Assembly: GCF_003635045.1 (NCBI RefSeq)
Contig: NZ_RBXT01000001.1
Location: 2,728,001-2,792,000, forward strand
Direction of reading: 5' to 3'
Source of the DNA: Terracoccus luteus
Lineage (GTDB): Bacteria; Actinomycetota; Actinomycetes; Actinomycetales; Dermatophilaceae
Length of the DNA: 64,000 nucleotides
Shown: positions 55,564 through 63,110 of the stretch, one piece after another
Position numbering within the stretch: the stretch's first letter is position 1
Layout: each line of letters begins with the position of its first letter
The notes under the pieces: generated by a model
Told to the model about the DNA's origin: nothing
What the model saw: the letters and a program-made list of their open reading frames with translations, nothing else
Databases searched by the model: none
Translations under genes and position numbers: made by a program

Positions 55564-56585
55564 CGGCCCACACCGACGCGCCGCTCGAGGCATCGGTCGA
55601 CGCCCCCGCCGGGACGCGCAGCGCCCCGGCGGGGGTCTCCCCGTCCCCGGGCGGCGGGCGCGACGCGGGTGACCCGGCGGGCGGCGGCGCCCACGGGCCC
55701 ACCCGCGGGGTGACCGTGCCGACCCTCGTCGCGCCGCGTCGTCGGCTGCGTCGACGGGGTGGGTCCGGCGGCGCCGGCGGGCCGGGCGGCGCCGCGGGAC
55801 GGGTGAACCCGCTCGGCATCGGCATCGTCACGCTGTGGCTCAGCGTCATCGTGCTGCTGCCCCTGGCCGCGCTCACCGTCGCCTCGTTCGAGGACGGGCT
55901 GTCCGGCTTCTGGCGCGCCGTCACGGCGCCGACGGCCTTCGCCTCGCTGGCGGTCACCGTCGCGGTCTCGGCCGTCGTGGCGGTCATCAACGCGGTCATG
56001 GGCACGCTCATCGCGTGGGTGCTCGTGCGCGACGAGTTCCCGGGCAAGCGCATCGTCAACGCCCTCATCGACCTGCCGTTCGCGCTGCCGACCATCGTCG
56101 CCAGCATCGTGCTGCTCTCGCTCTACGGCCCGAACAGCCCGATCGACGTGCACCTCAACGCCACCCGCTGGGGCCTGGTCGTGGCGCTGGCGTTCGTGAC
56201 GCTGCCGTTCGTCGTCCGCTCGGTGCAGCCGGTGCTCATCGAGGCCGACCGCGAGGTGGAGGAGGCGGCCGCGTCCCTCGGTGCGAGCGGGTGGACGACC
56301 TTCCGGCGGGTCATGCTGCCGGTGCTCGCGCCGGCGATCTTCGGCGGCGCCGGGCTCGCCTTCGCGCGCGCCATCGGCGAGTACGGGTCGGTCGTGCTCA
56401 TCGGCGGCAACATCCCCCGTGAGACCCAGGTGGCCTCGCAGTACATCCAGCAGCAGATCGAGATCGACCGCCCGCAGGCCGCGGCGGCGGTGTCGGTGGC
56501 GCTGCTGGCCATCGCCTTCGTCACGCTCTTCGTCCTGCGCGTGCTGTCGACGCGGGCCCAGCGGCGTCAGGAGCAGGCGGCATGA
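55560..56585 (+). CDS. cysT: Sulfate ABC transporter permease CysT, with long N-terminal extension
   Basis: The 341-residue product has six transmembrane helices starting near residue 85 ([21 protein letters not shown]) and the family EAA loop [21 protein letters not shown]. It is about 70 residues longer than usual: the N-terminus ([20 protein letters not shown] then Gly/Arg-rich) is low-complexity and cytosolic. GTG 55560 overlaps the sbp stop. It pairs with CysW as the channel for sulfate. Confidence 0.95.
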   Translation: MTAHTDAPLEASVDAPAGTRSAPAGVSPSPGGGRDAGDPAGGGAHGPTRGVTVPTLVAPRRRLRRRGGSGGAGGPGGAAGRVNPLGIGIVTLWLSVIVLLPLAALTVASFEDGLSGFWRAVTAPTAFASLAVTVAVSAVVAVINAVMGTLIAWVLVRDEFPGKRIVNALIDLPFALPTIVASIVLLSLYGPNSPIDVHLNATRWGLVVALAFVTLPFVVRSVQPVLIEADREVEEAAASLGASGWTTFRRVMLPVLAPAIFGGAGLAFARAIGEYGSVVLIGGNIPRETQVASQYIQQQIEIDRPQAAAAVSVALLAIAFVTLFVLRVLSTRAQRRQEQAA

Positions 56586-57388
56586 GGGTCAGCACCCCCA
56601 CCAGGATCTCGCTGCGCACGGTCGCGCTGGCCTACCTCTTCGTCCTCATCGCCGTGCCGATCGGGGTCATCTTCTGGCGCACCTTCTCGCCCGGCATCGG
56701 TGGCTTCATCGCCTCGATCAGCACACCCGCCGCCATCTCGGCGCTCAACCTCTCGCTGCTCATCGTCGCCATCGTCGTGCCGCTCAACGTCGTCTTCGGC
56801 ATCGTCACGGCGCTGGCGCTCGTGCGTGGGCGGTTCCGAGGGCGTGGCCTGCTGCAGGCGGTCGTCGACCTGCCGTTCGCGGTCAGCCCGATCATCGTCG
56901 GCGTCTCGCTCATCATGCTGTGGGGCGTCGGAGGGTGGTTCGGCTTCGTCGACGAGGCCGGGTTCAAGGTCATCTTCGGCCTGCCCGGCATGGTCATCGC
57001 GACCATCTTCGTCACCCTGCCGTTCGTCGTGCGCGAGGTCGAGCCGGTGCTGCACGAGATCGGCACCGACCAGGAGCAGGCGGCCTCGACGCTCGGCGCC
57101 ACCCGGTGGCAGACCTTCTGGCGCATCACGCTGCCGGCGATCCGCTGGGGCCTGACCTACGGCGTCGTGCTCACGGTCGCCCGCTCCCTCGGCGAGTTCG
57201 GCGCCGTGATCATGGTGTCCTCCGGCTTCGCCGGCGTCTCGCAGACGCTGACCCTGCTCGTGCACGCGCGCTACATCGACGACCACAACACCTACGGCGC
57301 CTACGCCGCCGCCACGCTGCTCATGGGGGTGGCGCTCGTCGTGCTACTGCTCATGACCGTTCTCGACCGCAAGAGGAGCACCCGATGA
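56582..57388 (+). CDS. cysW: Sulfate ABC transporter permease CysW
   Basis: The 268-residue permease has six helices, [22 protein letters not shown] in the early cytoplasmic region, and [21 protein letters not shown] as its EAA loop contacting CysA. Length and sequence match CysW. ATGA overlaps connect it to cysT and cysA. Confidence 0.95.
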   Translation: MRVSTPTRISLRTVALAYLFVLIAVPIGVIFWRTFSPGIGGFIASISTPAAISALNLSLLIVAIVVPLNVVFGIVTALALVRGRFRGRGLLQAVVDLPFAVSPIIVGVSLIMLWGVGGWFGFVDEAGFKVIFGLPGMVIATIFVTLPFVVREVEPVLHEIGTDQEQAASTLGATRWQTFWRITLPAIRWGLTYGVVLTVARSLGEFGAVIMVSSGFAGVSQTLTLLVHARYIDDHNTYGAYAAATLLMGVALVVLLLMTVLDRKRSTR

Positions 57389-58452
57389 TCACCGTCGACA
57401 CCGCCCGCAAGCACTACGGCGACTTCCTCGCCCTCGACGACGTCAGCCTCGAGATCCCGCGCGGCTCGCTCACCGCCCTGCTCGGGCCGAGCGGGTCGGG
57501 CAAGTCGACGCTGCTGCGCTCGATCGCCGGGCTCGAGGACCTCGACAGCGGCACGGTCACCATCGACGGGCGCGACGTGACGGACGAGCCGCCGCAGCGA
57601 CGGGGCATCGGCTTCGTCTTCCAGCACTACGCCGCGTTCAAGCACATGACGGTGCGCGACAACGTCGCCTTCGGCCTCAGCATCCGCAAGCGTCCGAAGA
57701 AGGAGATCGACACCAAGGTCGACGGTCTGCTCGAGATCGTCGGGCTCGAGGGCTACCGGGCCCGCTACCCCGCCCAGCTCTCCGGCGGGCAGCGCCAGCG
57801 GATGGCCCTGGCCCGGGCGCTGGCGGTCGACCCCCAGGTGCTGCTGCTCGACGAGCCGTTCGGGGCCCTCGACGCCAAGGTGCGCACCGACCTGCGGACG
57901 TGGCTGCGACGGCTGCACGACGAGGTGCACGTGACGACGGTGCTCGTCACGCACGACCAGGAGGAGGCGCTCGACGTCGCCGACCGCATCGCGGTGCTCA
58001 ACGCGGGCCGCATCGAGCAGGTGGGCGACCCGGAGACGCTCTACGACCGCCCCGCCAACGACTTCGTCATGGGCTTCCTCGGCTCGATCGCCTCGATGGG
58101 CGGGCAGCTCGTGCGCCCCCACGACATCGAGCTCGTCCGCGACCGCGAGGAGGCCTTGGCCCGCGACGCCGAGGTCGCCGACTCCCCCGGGGTCATCGAG
58201 GCGACGGTCGAGCGCGTCGTGCGCCTCGGCTTCGAGGTGCGCGTCGACCTGCGGGCCGACTCCGGCGAGCACTTCGCCGCGCAGCTGACCCGCCGCGACG
58301 CCGACCACCTGCACCTGCACCGCGGCGAGACCGTCTTCGCCCGCGCCGGGCAGCGCTCGAGCGTCGTCGACCGGGTGGTCCTCGCCTCCGCGGCGCCGGC
58401 CGGGGCGGGGCGCTTGGCCGACGAGGCCGTGCGGCAGGCCGCCATCGCCTGA
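57385..58452 (+). CDS. cysA: Sulfate ABC transporter ATP-binding protein CysA
   Basis: The 355-residue ATPase has Walker [19 protein letters not shown]-loop [14 protein letters not shown], signature [16 protein letters not shown], Walker [17 protein letters not shown] and H-loop [15 protein letters not shown]. The C-terminal ~110 residues form the TOBE-like regulatory domain ([11 protein letters not shown]). It drives the CysT-CysW channel with Sbp. It is the last gene of the transcription unit apart from rrf2, which follows after a structured 138-base gap. Confidence 0.96.
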   Translation: MITVDTARKHYGDFLALDDVSLEIPRGSLTALLGPSGSGKSTLLRSIAGLEDLDSGTVTIDGRDVTDEPPQRRGIGFVFQHYAAFKHMTVRDNVAFGLSIRKRPKKEIDTKVDGLLEIVGLEGYRARYPAQLSGGQRQRMALARALAVDPQVLLLDEPFGALDAKVRTDLRTWLRRLHDEVHVTTVLVTHDQEEALDVADRIAVLNAGRIEQVGDPETLYDRPANDFVMGFLGSIASMGGQLVRPHDIELVRDREEALARDAEVADSPGVIEATVERVVRLGFEVRVDLRADSGEHFAAQLTRRDADHLHLHRGETVFARAGQRSSVVDRVVLASAAPAGAGRLADEAVRQAAIA

Positions 58453-58473
58453 GAACGTCACTCGCCGTCCCCC

Positions 58474-58544
58474 GCGGGCCGCGCGTCGAGGATGTCGTCC
58501 CACCCGCCGCCCGGGTGGGGCGGCACCCCCGGCGCGCGGCCCGC
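58474..58544 (+). terminator. Branched hairpin between cysA and the Rrf2 gene
   Basis: GCGGGCCGCGCG (58474-58485) pairs perfectly with CGCGCGGCCCGC (58533-58544). Inside, CCCACCC (58499-58505) pairs with GGGTGGG (58513-58519). It could terminate the cys operon or act as an RNA regulatory fold; no T-run follows. Confidence 0.5.
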
Positions 58545-58578
58545 AGCCGTCGGTGCCGGTGGCCCGCTGCCGGTGCGG

Positions 58579-58584
58579 CAGACT
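58579..58584 (+). promoter_or_regulatory. Putative leaderless -10 box of the Rrf2 gene
   Basis: CAGACT, identical to the merR box, lies six bases before GTG 58591; no Shine-Dalgarno. Confidence 0.5.
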
Positions 58585-58590
58585 GCACCC

Positions 58591-59055
58591 GTGGACATCT
58601 CTGCGCGCGTCGACTACGCCGTCAGAGCCATGCTCATCCTCGCCGACGCGGATGCCGAGGCGTCACCTCCCACCAGCATCGAGACCTTGTCGACGCGGCA
58701 GGACCTGCCGAAGAAGTTCCTCGAGGCGATCTTCGCCGACCTGCGGCGGGCCGGCCTCGTGGCGAGCCGCCGCGGCGCCCGCGGCGGGTACGTGCTCGCC
58801 TCCCCCCGTGACCGGATCAGCATCGGCGACGTCTTCCGCGCCGTCGACGGCCCGCTCGCCGAGGTCCGCGGGCTGCGACCTTCGGAGACGGAGTACGACG
58901 GCGTCGCCCGGCACCTGCCCGACCTCTGGGTCGCGGTGCGGGCCTCGCTGCGGGAGGTGCTCGACGAGACCTCGCTCGAGGACCTCCGGACCGGCGCGCT
59001 GCCCGACCGCGTGCGCCAGCTGCTCGACGCCCCGGACGCCTGGGCCAACCGCTGA
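58591..59055 (+). CDS. Rrf2-family transcriptional regulator
   Basis: The 154-residue product is an Rrf2 winged-helix protein: ARVDYAVRAMLILADADA, LSTRQDLPKKFLEAIFADLRRAGLVASRRGARGGY in sections, then RISIGDVFRAVDGPLAEVRG. It contains no cysteine, so it cannot hold the Fe-S cluster of IscR/NsrR and resembles the CymR sulfur-regulator branch. Position after cysA suggests it controls the sulfate operon, perhaps through the dyad at 54459-54479. GTG 58591 is probably leaderless. Confidence 0.92.
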   Translation: MDISARVDYAVRAMLILADADAEASPPTSIETLSTRQDLPKKFLEAIFADLRRAGLVASRRGARGGYVLASPRDRISIGDVFRAVDGPLAEVRGLRPSETEYDGVARHLPDLWVAVRASLREVLDETSLEDLRTGALPDRVRQLLDAPDAWANR

Positions 59056-59056
59056 C

Positions 59057-59078
59057 CGTCGAGAGGCCACTTCCCGAC
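59057..59078 (+). repeat. Single-arm copy of the 22-base dispersed repeat
   Basis: These 22 bases are identical to the left arm of the hairpin at 40599-40620 but have no partner arm. They begin one base after the Rrf2 stop. Degenerate traces occur near 6056-6100. Confidence 0.7.
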
Positions 59079-59085
59079 AGCCGCC

Positions 59086-59262
59086 ATTGGGCCCTGGCCC
59101 GATAAGGGACAGGGAACCCGTGGGACGTGTCCTCGATCGGGCCGCAGCCCGATAGCGGGCAGCAAAGTCAGTCGGGCGAGACTCGAATCGGGCCGTGGCC
59201 CGGTAACGGACAGGAGAACCCGTCGGACGTGTCCGCAATCGGGCCGTGGCGCGAGCCAGGAC
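59086..59262 (+). repeat. Tandem 50/51-base hairpin-bearing repeat, three and a half copies
   Basis: Units start at 59086, 59136, 59187 and 59238 (the last partial). Each opens with ATCGGGCC-N3-GGCCCGAT-like dyad symmetry, and units 1 and 3 have a second dyad, GGACA to TGTCC. Copies differ by scattered substitutions. It fills most of the space between rrf2 and the Tad locus; 59263-59324 shows nothing else. Confidence 0.75.
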
Positions 59263-59324
59263 GCGCGGGTGGTGCTGAGGTCGGCCGTGTGGCCACGACG
59301 TTCGGCGCGTCCGCTGGACTGGGT

Positions 59325-59729
59325 CTACCGGCCGGCGGGACGCACCCCCGGTGCAGGGTCCGGGCCGGCGCGGGAGCGGGCGACGGCGACCCCGGCCACG
59401 AGCGCGGCGCCGCTGCTCGTCGTCACCTCGACGTCGAACCCGCTCACGGCACAGCCAGTCGGCCGCGAGCCGTTCGACGTGGCCACCTGACCGGCCTCGG
59501 CACAGGCAGCTCCGGCAGATGAACCACGTTGCAGCGCAGCGGCACCCGCGAGAGCGGCGAGGTCGGCTGCCGCGCGGGCCCGGCCGCTGGCCACGACGGC
59601 CGAACCGACCACGAGACCGCCGGCCGTCAGGACGAGGAGTGCCAGCACGACGCCGACGACGAGCACCGACCCGCTGCCGCGGTCACGGTCGCCGAGGTGC
59701 ACGCAGCCGCGTCTGTGTCGGCCGGTCAC
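59325..59729 (-). CDS. Rv3654c-like TadE-family minor pilin/secreted protein
   Basis: The 134-residue product has one N-terminal hydrophobic helix in DRGSGSVLVVGVVLALLVLTAGG, preceded by a prepilin-like Gly-Ser, and a short C-terminal domain with two cysteines (CAEAGQVATSNGSRPTGC). Its order at the end of the Tad locus matches Rv3654c. The usual Glu at position +5 of class III prepilins is absent. GTG 59729 overlaps the tadE stop by four bases. Confidence 0.8.
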   Translation of the reverse strand: MTGRHRRGCVHLGDRDRGSGSVLVVGVVLALLVLTAGGLVVGSAVVASGRARAAADLAALAGAAALQRGSSAGAACAEAGQVATSNGSRPTGCAVSGFDVEVTTSSGAALVAGVAVARSRAGPDPAPGVRPAGR

Positions 59730-60190
59730 GGTGCACCGGCCTGCTCGGCGGACCGCTCGACCGGCACCCGAGCGGTCGACGAGACCGAGAACGAGGGCAG
59801 CAGCCCCCACCCGCCGGACTCGACCTCGACCCGCACCACCGCCTCATCACCACCGGCGGAGACAGAGATTCGAGCCCCGGGCGGCGCGGCCGAGACCGCG
59901 AGCGAACGCACCCGCCCGGCCTCGTCACCGCGCGCCGCGGCCCGAGCCGCGACCCGGGCGGCCTCGGTACACCGGACCTGGTCGACGACGGCCCCCAGCC
60001 CCAACAGGCACGTGGCCAGCACGAGCACGACCGCCGGCAGGGCGACGGCCAGCTCGGCCGTCACCATGCCGGCATCCGGTGTACGGGTACGCCCGGGCCA
60101 GCGCGACCACCACGTCGCAGGGCGCGGGACCGTCGAGCTGGCCGGCGGGTCGGGCGCCGGGCCTGACCGTGGCGCCCGGCGCCGGCCCAC
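59726..60190 (-). CDS. tadE: TadE-like pseudopilin
   Basis: The 154-residue product has a long basic cytoplasmic head (about 40 residues), then DAGMVTAELAVALPAVVLVL, which fits the class III prepilin pattern with Glu at +5 after the Gly, followed by a small extracellular domain ending VPVERSAEQAGAP. Matches Rv3655c by position. GTG 60190 lies one base after the flp stop. It is probably a minor pilin of the Flp pilus. Confidence 0.85.
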   Translation of the reverse strand: MGRRRAPRSGPAPDPPASSTVPRPATWWSRWPGRTRTPDAGMVTAELAVALPAVVLVLATCLLGLGAVVDQVRCTEAARVAARAAARGDEAGRVRSLAVSAAPPGARISVSAGGDEAVVRVEVESGGWGLLPSFSVSSTARVPVERSAEQAGAP

Positions 60191-60191
60191 G

Positions 60192-60401
60192 TCAGCCCGC
60201 CAGGCCGAGGGCGTTCTGCACGATGCCGGTGAGGGCGCTACGGACCGCGTCGGACCGCACCACCCCCAGCAGGACGAGGGCGAAGGTGCACGCGGCCATG
60301 ATGCCGACGGCGTACTCCGCCGTCGTCATGCCAGCGTCGGTCCCCAACCGGGACAGGCGGGTTCGCAGACGGAGGTAGAAGCGTCGAAGCGAAGTGGACA
60401 T
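60192..60401 (-). CDS. flp: Flp-type pilin (DUF4244)
   Basis: The 69-residue product is a small Flp-like pilin: basic leader (MSTSLRRFYLRLRTRLSRLG), then DAGMTTAEYAVGIMAACTFALVLLGVV with prepilin-type Gly and Glu +5, and a short helix tail VRSALTGIVQNALGLAG. DUF4244 proteins are the pilin-position genes of actinobacterial Tad loci (Rv3656c). The ATG 60401 follows AAGGAG; the longer frame upstream is unlikely. A prepilin peptidase is not encoded in the window. Confidence 0.9.
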   Translation of the reverse strand: MSTSLRRFYLRLRTRLSRLGTDAGMTTAEYAVGIMAACTFALVLLGVVRSDAVRSALTGIVQNALGLAG

Positions 60402-60463
60402 GTGGGCTCCTTGGGTGTGTCGGGGTGTTGCGGGTCGCCGCCGGGTCGGTCCCGGCGGCGCGT

Positions 60464-61093
60464 TCACCCGGCCACGAGCGCGCGGCCGAGGGAGACGACG
60501 AGGGGCACCACCGCGGTGAGGCAGAAGGCGGGGAGCAGGACGAGACCGAGCGGGGCGACGAGGCGCACACCGACGCGGGCCGCAGCCACCTCGAGCTGCT
60601 CGAGGCCCGAGCGCCGGACGTCGTCGGCGGCCTTGACGAGCAGCTCACCGGGAGCGATGCCGGCCCGGGAGGCGACGCCGACCGCACGCGCCGCGGGTGC
60701 CCAGCCGTCGCCCACCGACGCCCACGCGTCCTCGTCGGCGGCGCCCCACTGCAGGGCGGCCGCGACCTGGCGCAGGTCGCGGGCGGCCGGTGCGGGACTC
60801 ACATCGGCAACCGCCGTGAGCACCTGCCACGTGGGAAGCCCGGAACGGTAGGCGAGGGCCAACAATGCCAGCGCGTCGCACACCTGCTCGGTGGAGGTCA
60901 CGTCGTCGGCGCCCCGTCCGGCGCGGCGTCGGCCGCCCCGGCCGCAGGCCCACCGGCGGCCCCGTGCCCAGCCTCCGGGTCCCACCTCGCGGGACGTCTC
61001 GGGGTCATCGGTGTCGACGCGGGCGCGCCTCGGCGCCGAGAGCACGGCCGCGACGACGAGGATGCCGGCCAGCCAGGCGAGCGGCCCCGGCAT
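60464..61093 (-). CDS. tadC: TadC-like pilus inner-membrane platform protein
   Basis: The 209-residue product has an N-terminal membrane segment (PLAWLAGILVVAAVLS), a basic stretch, and a GspF/T2SF-type domain: CDALALLALAYRSGLPTWQVLTAVA, AAALQWGA, then the hydrophobic LVAPLGLVLLPAFCLTAVVPLVV. It fits Rv3657c. Its start overlaps the tadB stop by one base (TGATG). It probably forms the assembly platform with TadB. Confidence 0.87.
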   Translation of the reverse strand: MPGPLAWLAGILVVAAVLSAPRRARVDTDDPETSREVGPGGWARGRRWACGRGGRRRAGRGADDVTSTEQVCDALALLALAYRSGLPTWQVLTAVADVSPAPAARDLRQVAAALQWGAADEDAWASVGDGWAPAARAVGVASRAGIAPGELLVKAADDVRRSGLEQLEVAAARVGVRLVAPLGLVLLPAFCLTAVVPLVVSLGRALVAG

Positions 61094-61938
61094 CACGGTG
61101 CCACCGCCTTCGCCACGAGACGGCGGCACCAGGCCCGACCGGCGAGCAGCAGCACCAGCCCGAGCAGGAGCGAGAGCGAGGAGATCGCGTTGCCGAGGTA
61201 GAGCTCGAGGGGCGGCACGCCGCAGATCCACCCGAAGAACGGCCCGGTCAGGGGAAGCAGGGTCAGCACCTGCACCGTGGCCCGCGGACCGGCCACCGCG
61301 ATGTCGACGCGCCGACGTCGGGACCGCCCGGCCCTCAGGCCCTCCGCGGCCCGGTCGACGGCGTCGGCCAGAGGTGCACCGGTCACCTCGGACAGCCGCC
61401 ACGCCGACGCGACGAAGCCGACGGTCGGCGAGCGCGTGACGTCGGCCAGGGCCAGCCACGCCGGTGACAGCGCCGCGCCGCGGTCCGCCGCCTCGAGCAG
61501 GTCGGACCCGAACGTCCCGAGCGGCCCGAACGCCGGGCTGGTGTGACCGGCATCCCGGACCCCGGCAGAACCTCCCGGCCCGCCCCCGCCCTCGCTCCCG
61601 GCACCGGGACCGCCCCACGCATGACCGCCGAGGGTCAGGCGCAGGCACGTCGCGGCCGGCAGACCGGCCCGCAGACCGGGCGCGGTGGCGTCGAGCAGCG
61701 ACAGGACGGCGGTCTCGACGTCGGCGGGCCGTCGGCGCAGGCGCCAGCGATGCCACAGCACGACCGGGTCCTGCGACCACAGACCGGACCAGCCAGCGTT
61801 CACCGGTGCACCACCGGGCGCACCCGGGGCCCCGGTGTCGACGAGGGCCGCAACGCTCGACCCGTGACCTCTGCCGGGCCTGACGAGGAGGGCCGCCACG
61901 ACGAGCAGGGCGACGAGGACGAGCACAGACGACGTCAC
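61093..61938 (-). CDS. tadB: TadB-like pilus inner-membrane platform protein
   Basis: The 281-residue product has an N-terminal helix (SSVLVLVALLVVAALLV), a Gly-rich insert (about 135-155), the T2SF-type core VETAVLSLLDATAPGLRAGLPAATCLRL, WRLSEVTGAPLADAVDRAAEGLRAG, and two C-terminal helices (VQVLTLLPLTGPFFGWI, SLSLLLGLVLLLAGRAW). GTG 61938 overlaps the tadA stop. Partner of TadC. Confidence 0.88.
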   Translation of the reverse strand: MTSSVLVLVALLVVAALLVRPGRGHGSSVAALVDTGAPGAPGGAPVNAGWSGLWSQDPVVLWHRWRLRRRPADVETAVLSLLDATAPGLRAGLPAATCLRLTLGGHAWGGPGAGSEGGGGPGGSAGVRDAGHTSPAFGPLGTFGSDLLEAADRGAALSPAWLALADVTRSPTVGFVASAWRLSEVTGAPLADAVDRAAEGLRAGRSRRRRVDIAVAGPRATVQVLTLLPLTGPFFGWICGVPPLELYLGNAISSLSLLLGLVLLLAGRAWCRRLVAKAVAP

Positions 61939-63110
61939 GGTGCACCCGGCCCGGCATCGAGACCGGACTCCGGACCTCCATCCAGACACAGACGGGCGAC
62001 GACCGCCGGCCAGGCCTGCAACGGGACGGGCGCGTGTCCGTCGCCGGCCCACGTCGCGGCCGGAACGACCTCGGGCCGGCCGTCGCGACGAAAGACCGCC
62101 GCCACCGCCGCGAGGCGTCGCCGCCCGTCCGACCGGGTCACGTGCAGGACGAGGTCGACCGCCGACGCCAGCTGTGACGCGACGGCCTCGGGGCCGAGAC
62201 CGGCGAGCGCGCCGAGGGCCTCGAAACGGGCGACGACGTCGTCCGGCGCGTTGGCGTGGACCGTCCCGCAGCCGCCCTCGTGGCCGGTGTTGAGCGCGGC
62301 CAGCAGCTCGCGGACCTCCGCGCCACGCACCTCCCCGACCACCAGGCGGTCAGGACGCATCCGCAGGGCCTGGCGCACCAGCGTCGTCAGGGTCACCTCG
62401 CCCACGCCTTCGACGTTGGGTGGTCGGGCCTCCAACCGCACGACGTGCGGGTGGTCGACCTGCAGCTCGCGCACGTCCTCGACGACGAGGACCCGCTCAC
62501 GACCCGGCACCAGCCCGAGCAGGGCGGCGAGCAGGGTGGTCTTGCCCGCGCCGGTGCCCCCGGACACGACGAAGGCGACCCGCTGCCGGACGACCGCGTG
62601 CAGCAGCGGCGCCCACGCGGCCGGGAACATCCCGAGGCGCTGCAGCTCGTCGAGACCGACCGCACGCGCGGCCGGGACGCGGATCGTGATGTGCGCACCG
62701 CCGGCCACGAGCGGCGGGAGGACGGCGTGCAGACGCGCACCCGAGGGCAGCTGCCCGTCGACCCAGGGGCTGGCCTCGTCGAGCCGGCGACCGGCCACCC
62801 CGGCGAGCCGCACGGCGAGGGCGCGGGCGTCGGCCGCCTCGAGCACGGCACCGACCTGCTCCATGCCGTCCCCACGGTCGACCCAGACGCGACCGTCGCC
62901 GTTGACCGCGACGTCGGTGACGCCGGGCTCGGTCAGCCAGCGGTCGAGGGGACCGGCGCCGAGCACGCGCGCCGCCAGGGCGTCACGGGTCTGGCTCACC
63001 CGGCCGGCGCCCAGCGGCCCCGCCTCGGACCGGGCCACGTCGTCGACGAGGTCCCGGTCGGGAGCGGCGCCGTCACGGGCGTGCTGCCAGGCGGTGGGGC
63101 TGAGGCTCAC
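61935..63110 (-). CDS. tadA: TadA pilus-assembly ATPase
   Basis: The 391-residue product is a type II/IV secretion-type ATPase of the TadA/CpaF family. It has the N-terminal LTEPGVTDVAVNGDGRVWVDRGDG, Walker A VSGGTGAGKTTLLAALLGLVPG, the Asp box VLVVEDVRELQ, Walker B RMRPDRLVVGEVRGAEV and His box NTGHEGGCGTVHANAPDDVVAR. GTG 63110 overlaps the ssd stop by four bases (GTGA); the longer frame upstream is noise. It powers Flp pilus assembly. Confidence 0.95.
   Translation of the reverse strand: MSLSPTAWQHARDGAAPDRDLVDDVARSEAGPLGAGRVSQTRDALAARVLGAGPLDRWLTEPGVTDVAVNGDGRVWVDRGDGMEQVGAVLEAADARALAVRLAGVAGRRLDEASPWVDGQLPSGARLHAVLPPLVAGGAHITIRVPAARAVGLDELQRLGMFPAAWAPLLHAVVRQRVAFVVSGGTGAGKTTLLAALLGLVPGRERVLVVEDVRELQVDHPHVVRLEARPPNVEGVGEVTLTTLVRQALRMRPDRLVVGEVRGAEVRELLAALNTGHEGGCGTVHANAPDDVVARFEALGALAGLGPEAVASQLASAVDLVLHVTRSDGRRRLAAVAAVFRRDGRPEVVPAATWAGDGHAPVPLQAWPAVVARLCLDGGPESGLDAGPGAP

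Noticed and set aside
58663-59238. Minus-strand frame with a 17-residue repeat (RTRPTGSPVRYRATARF-like)
   Set aside because: It is just the translation of the 51-base tandem repeat running into the antisense of rrf2; no start signal or family similarity.
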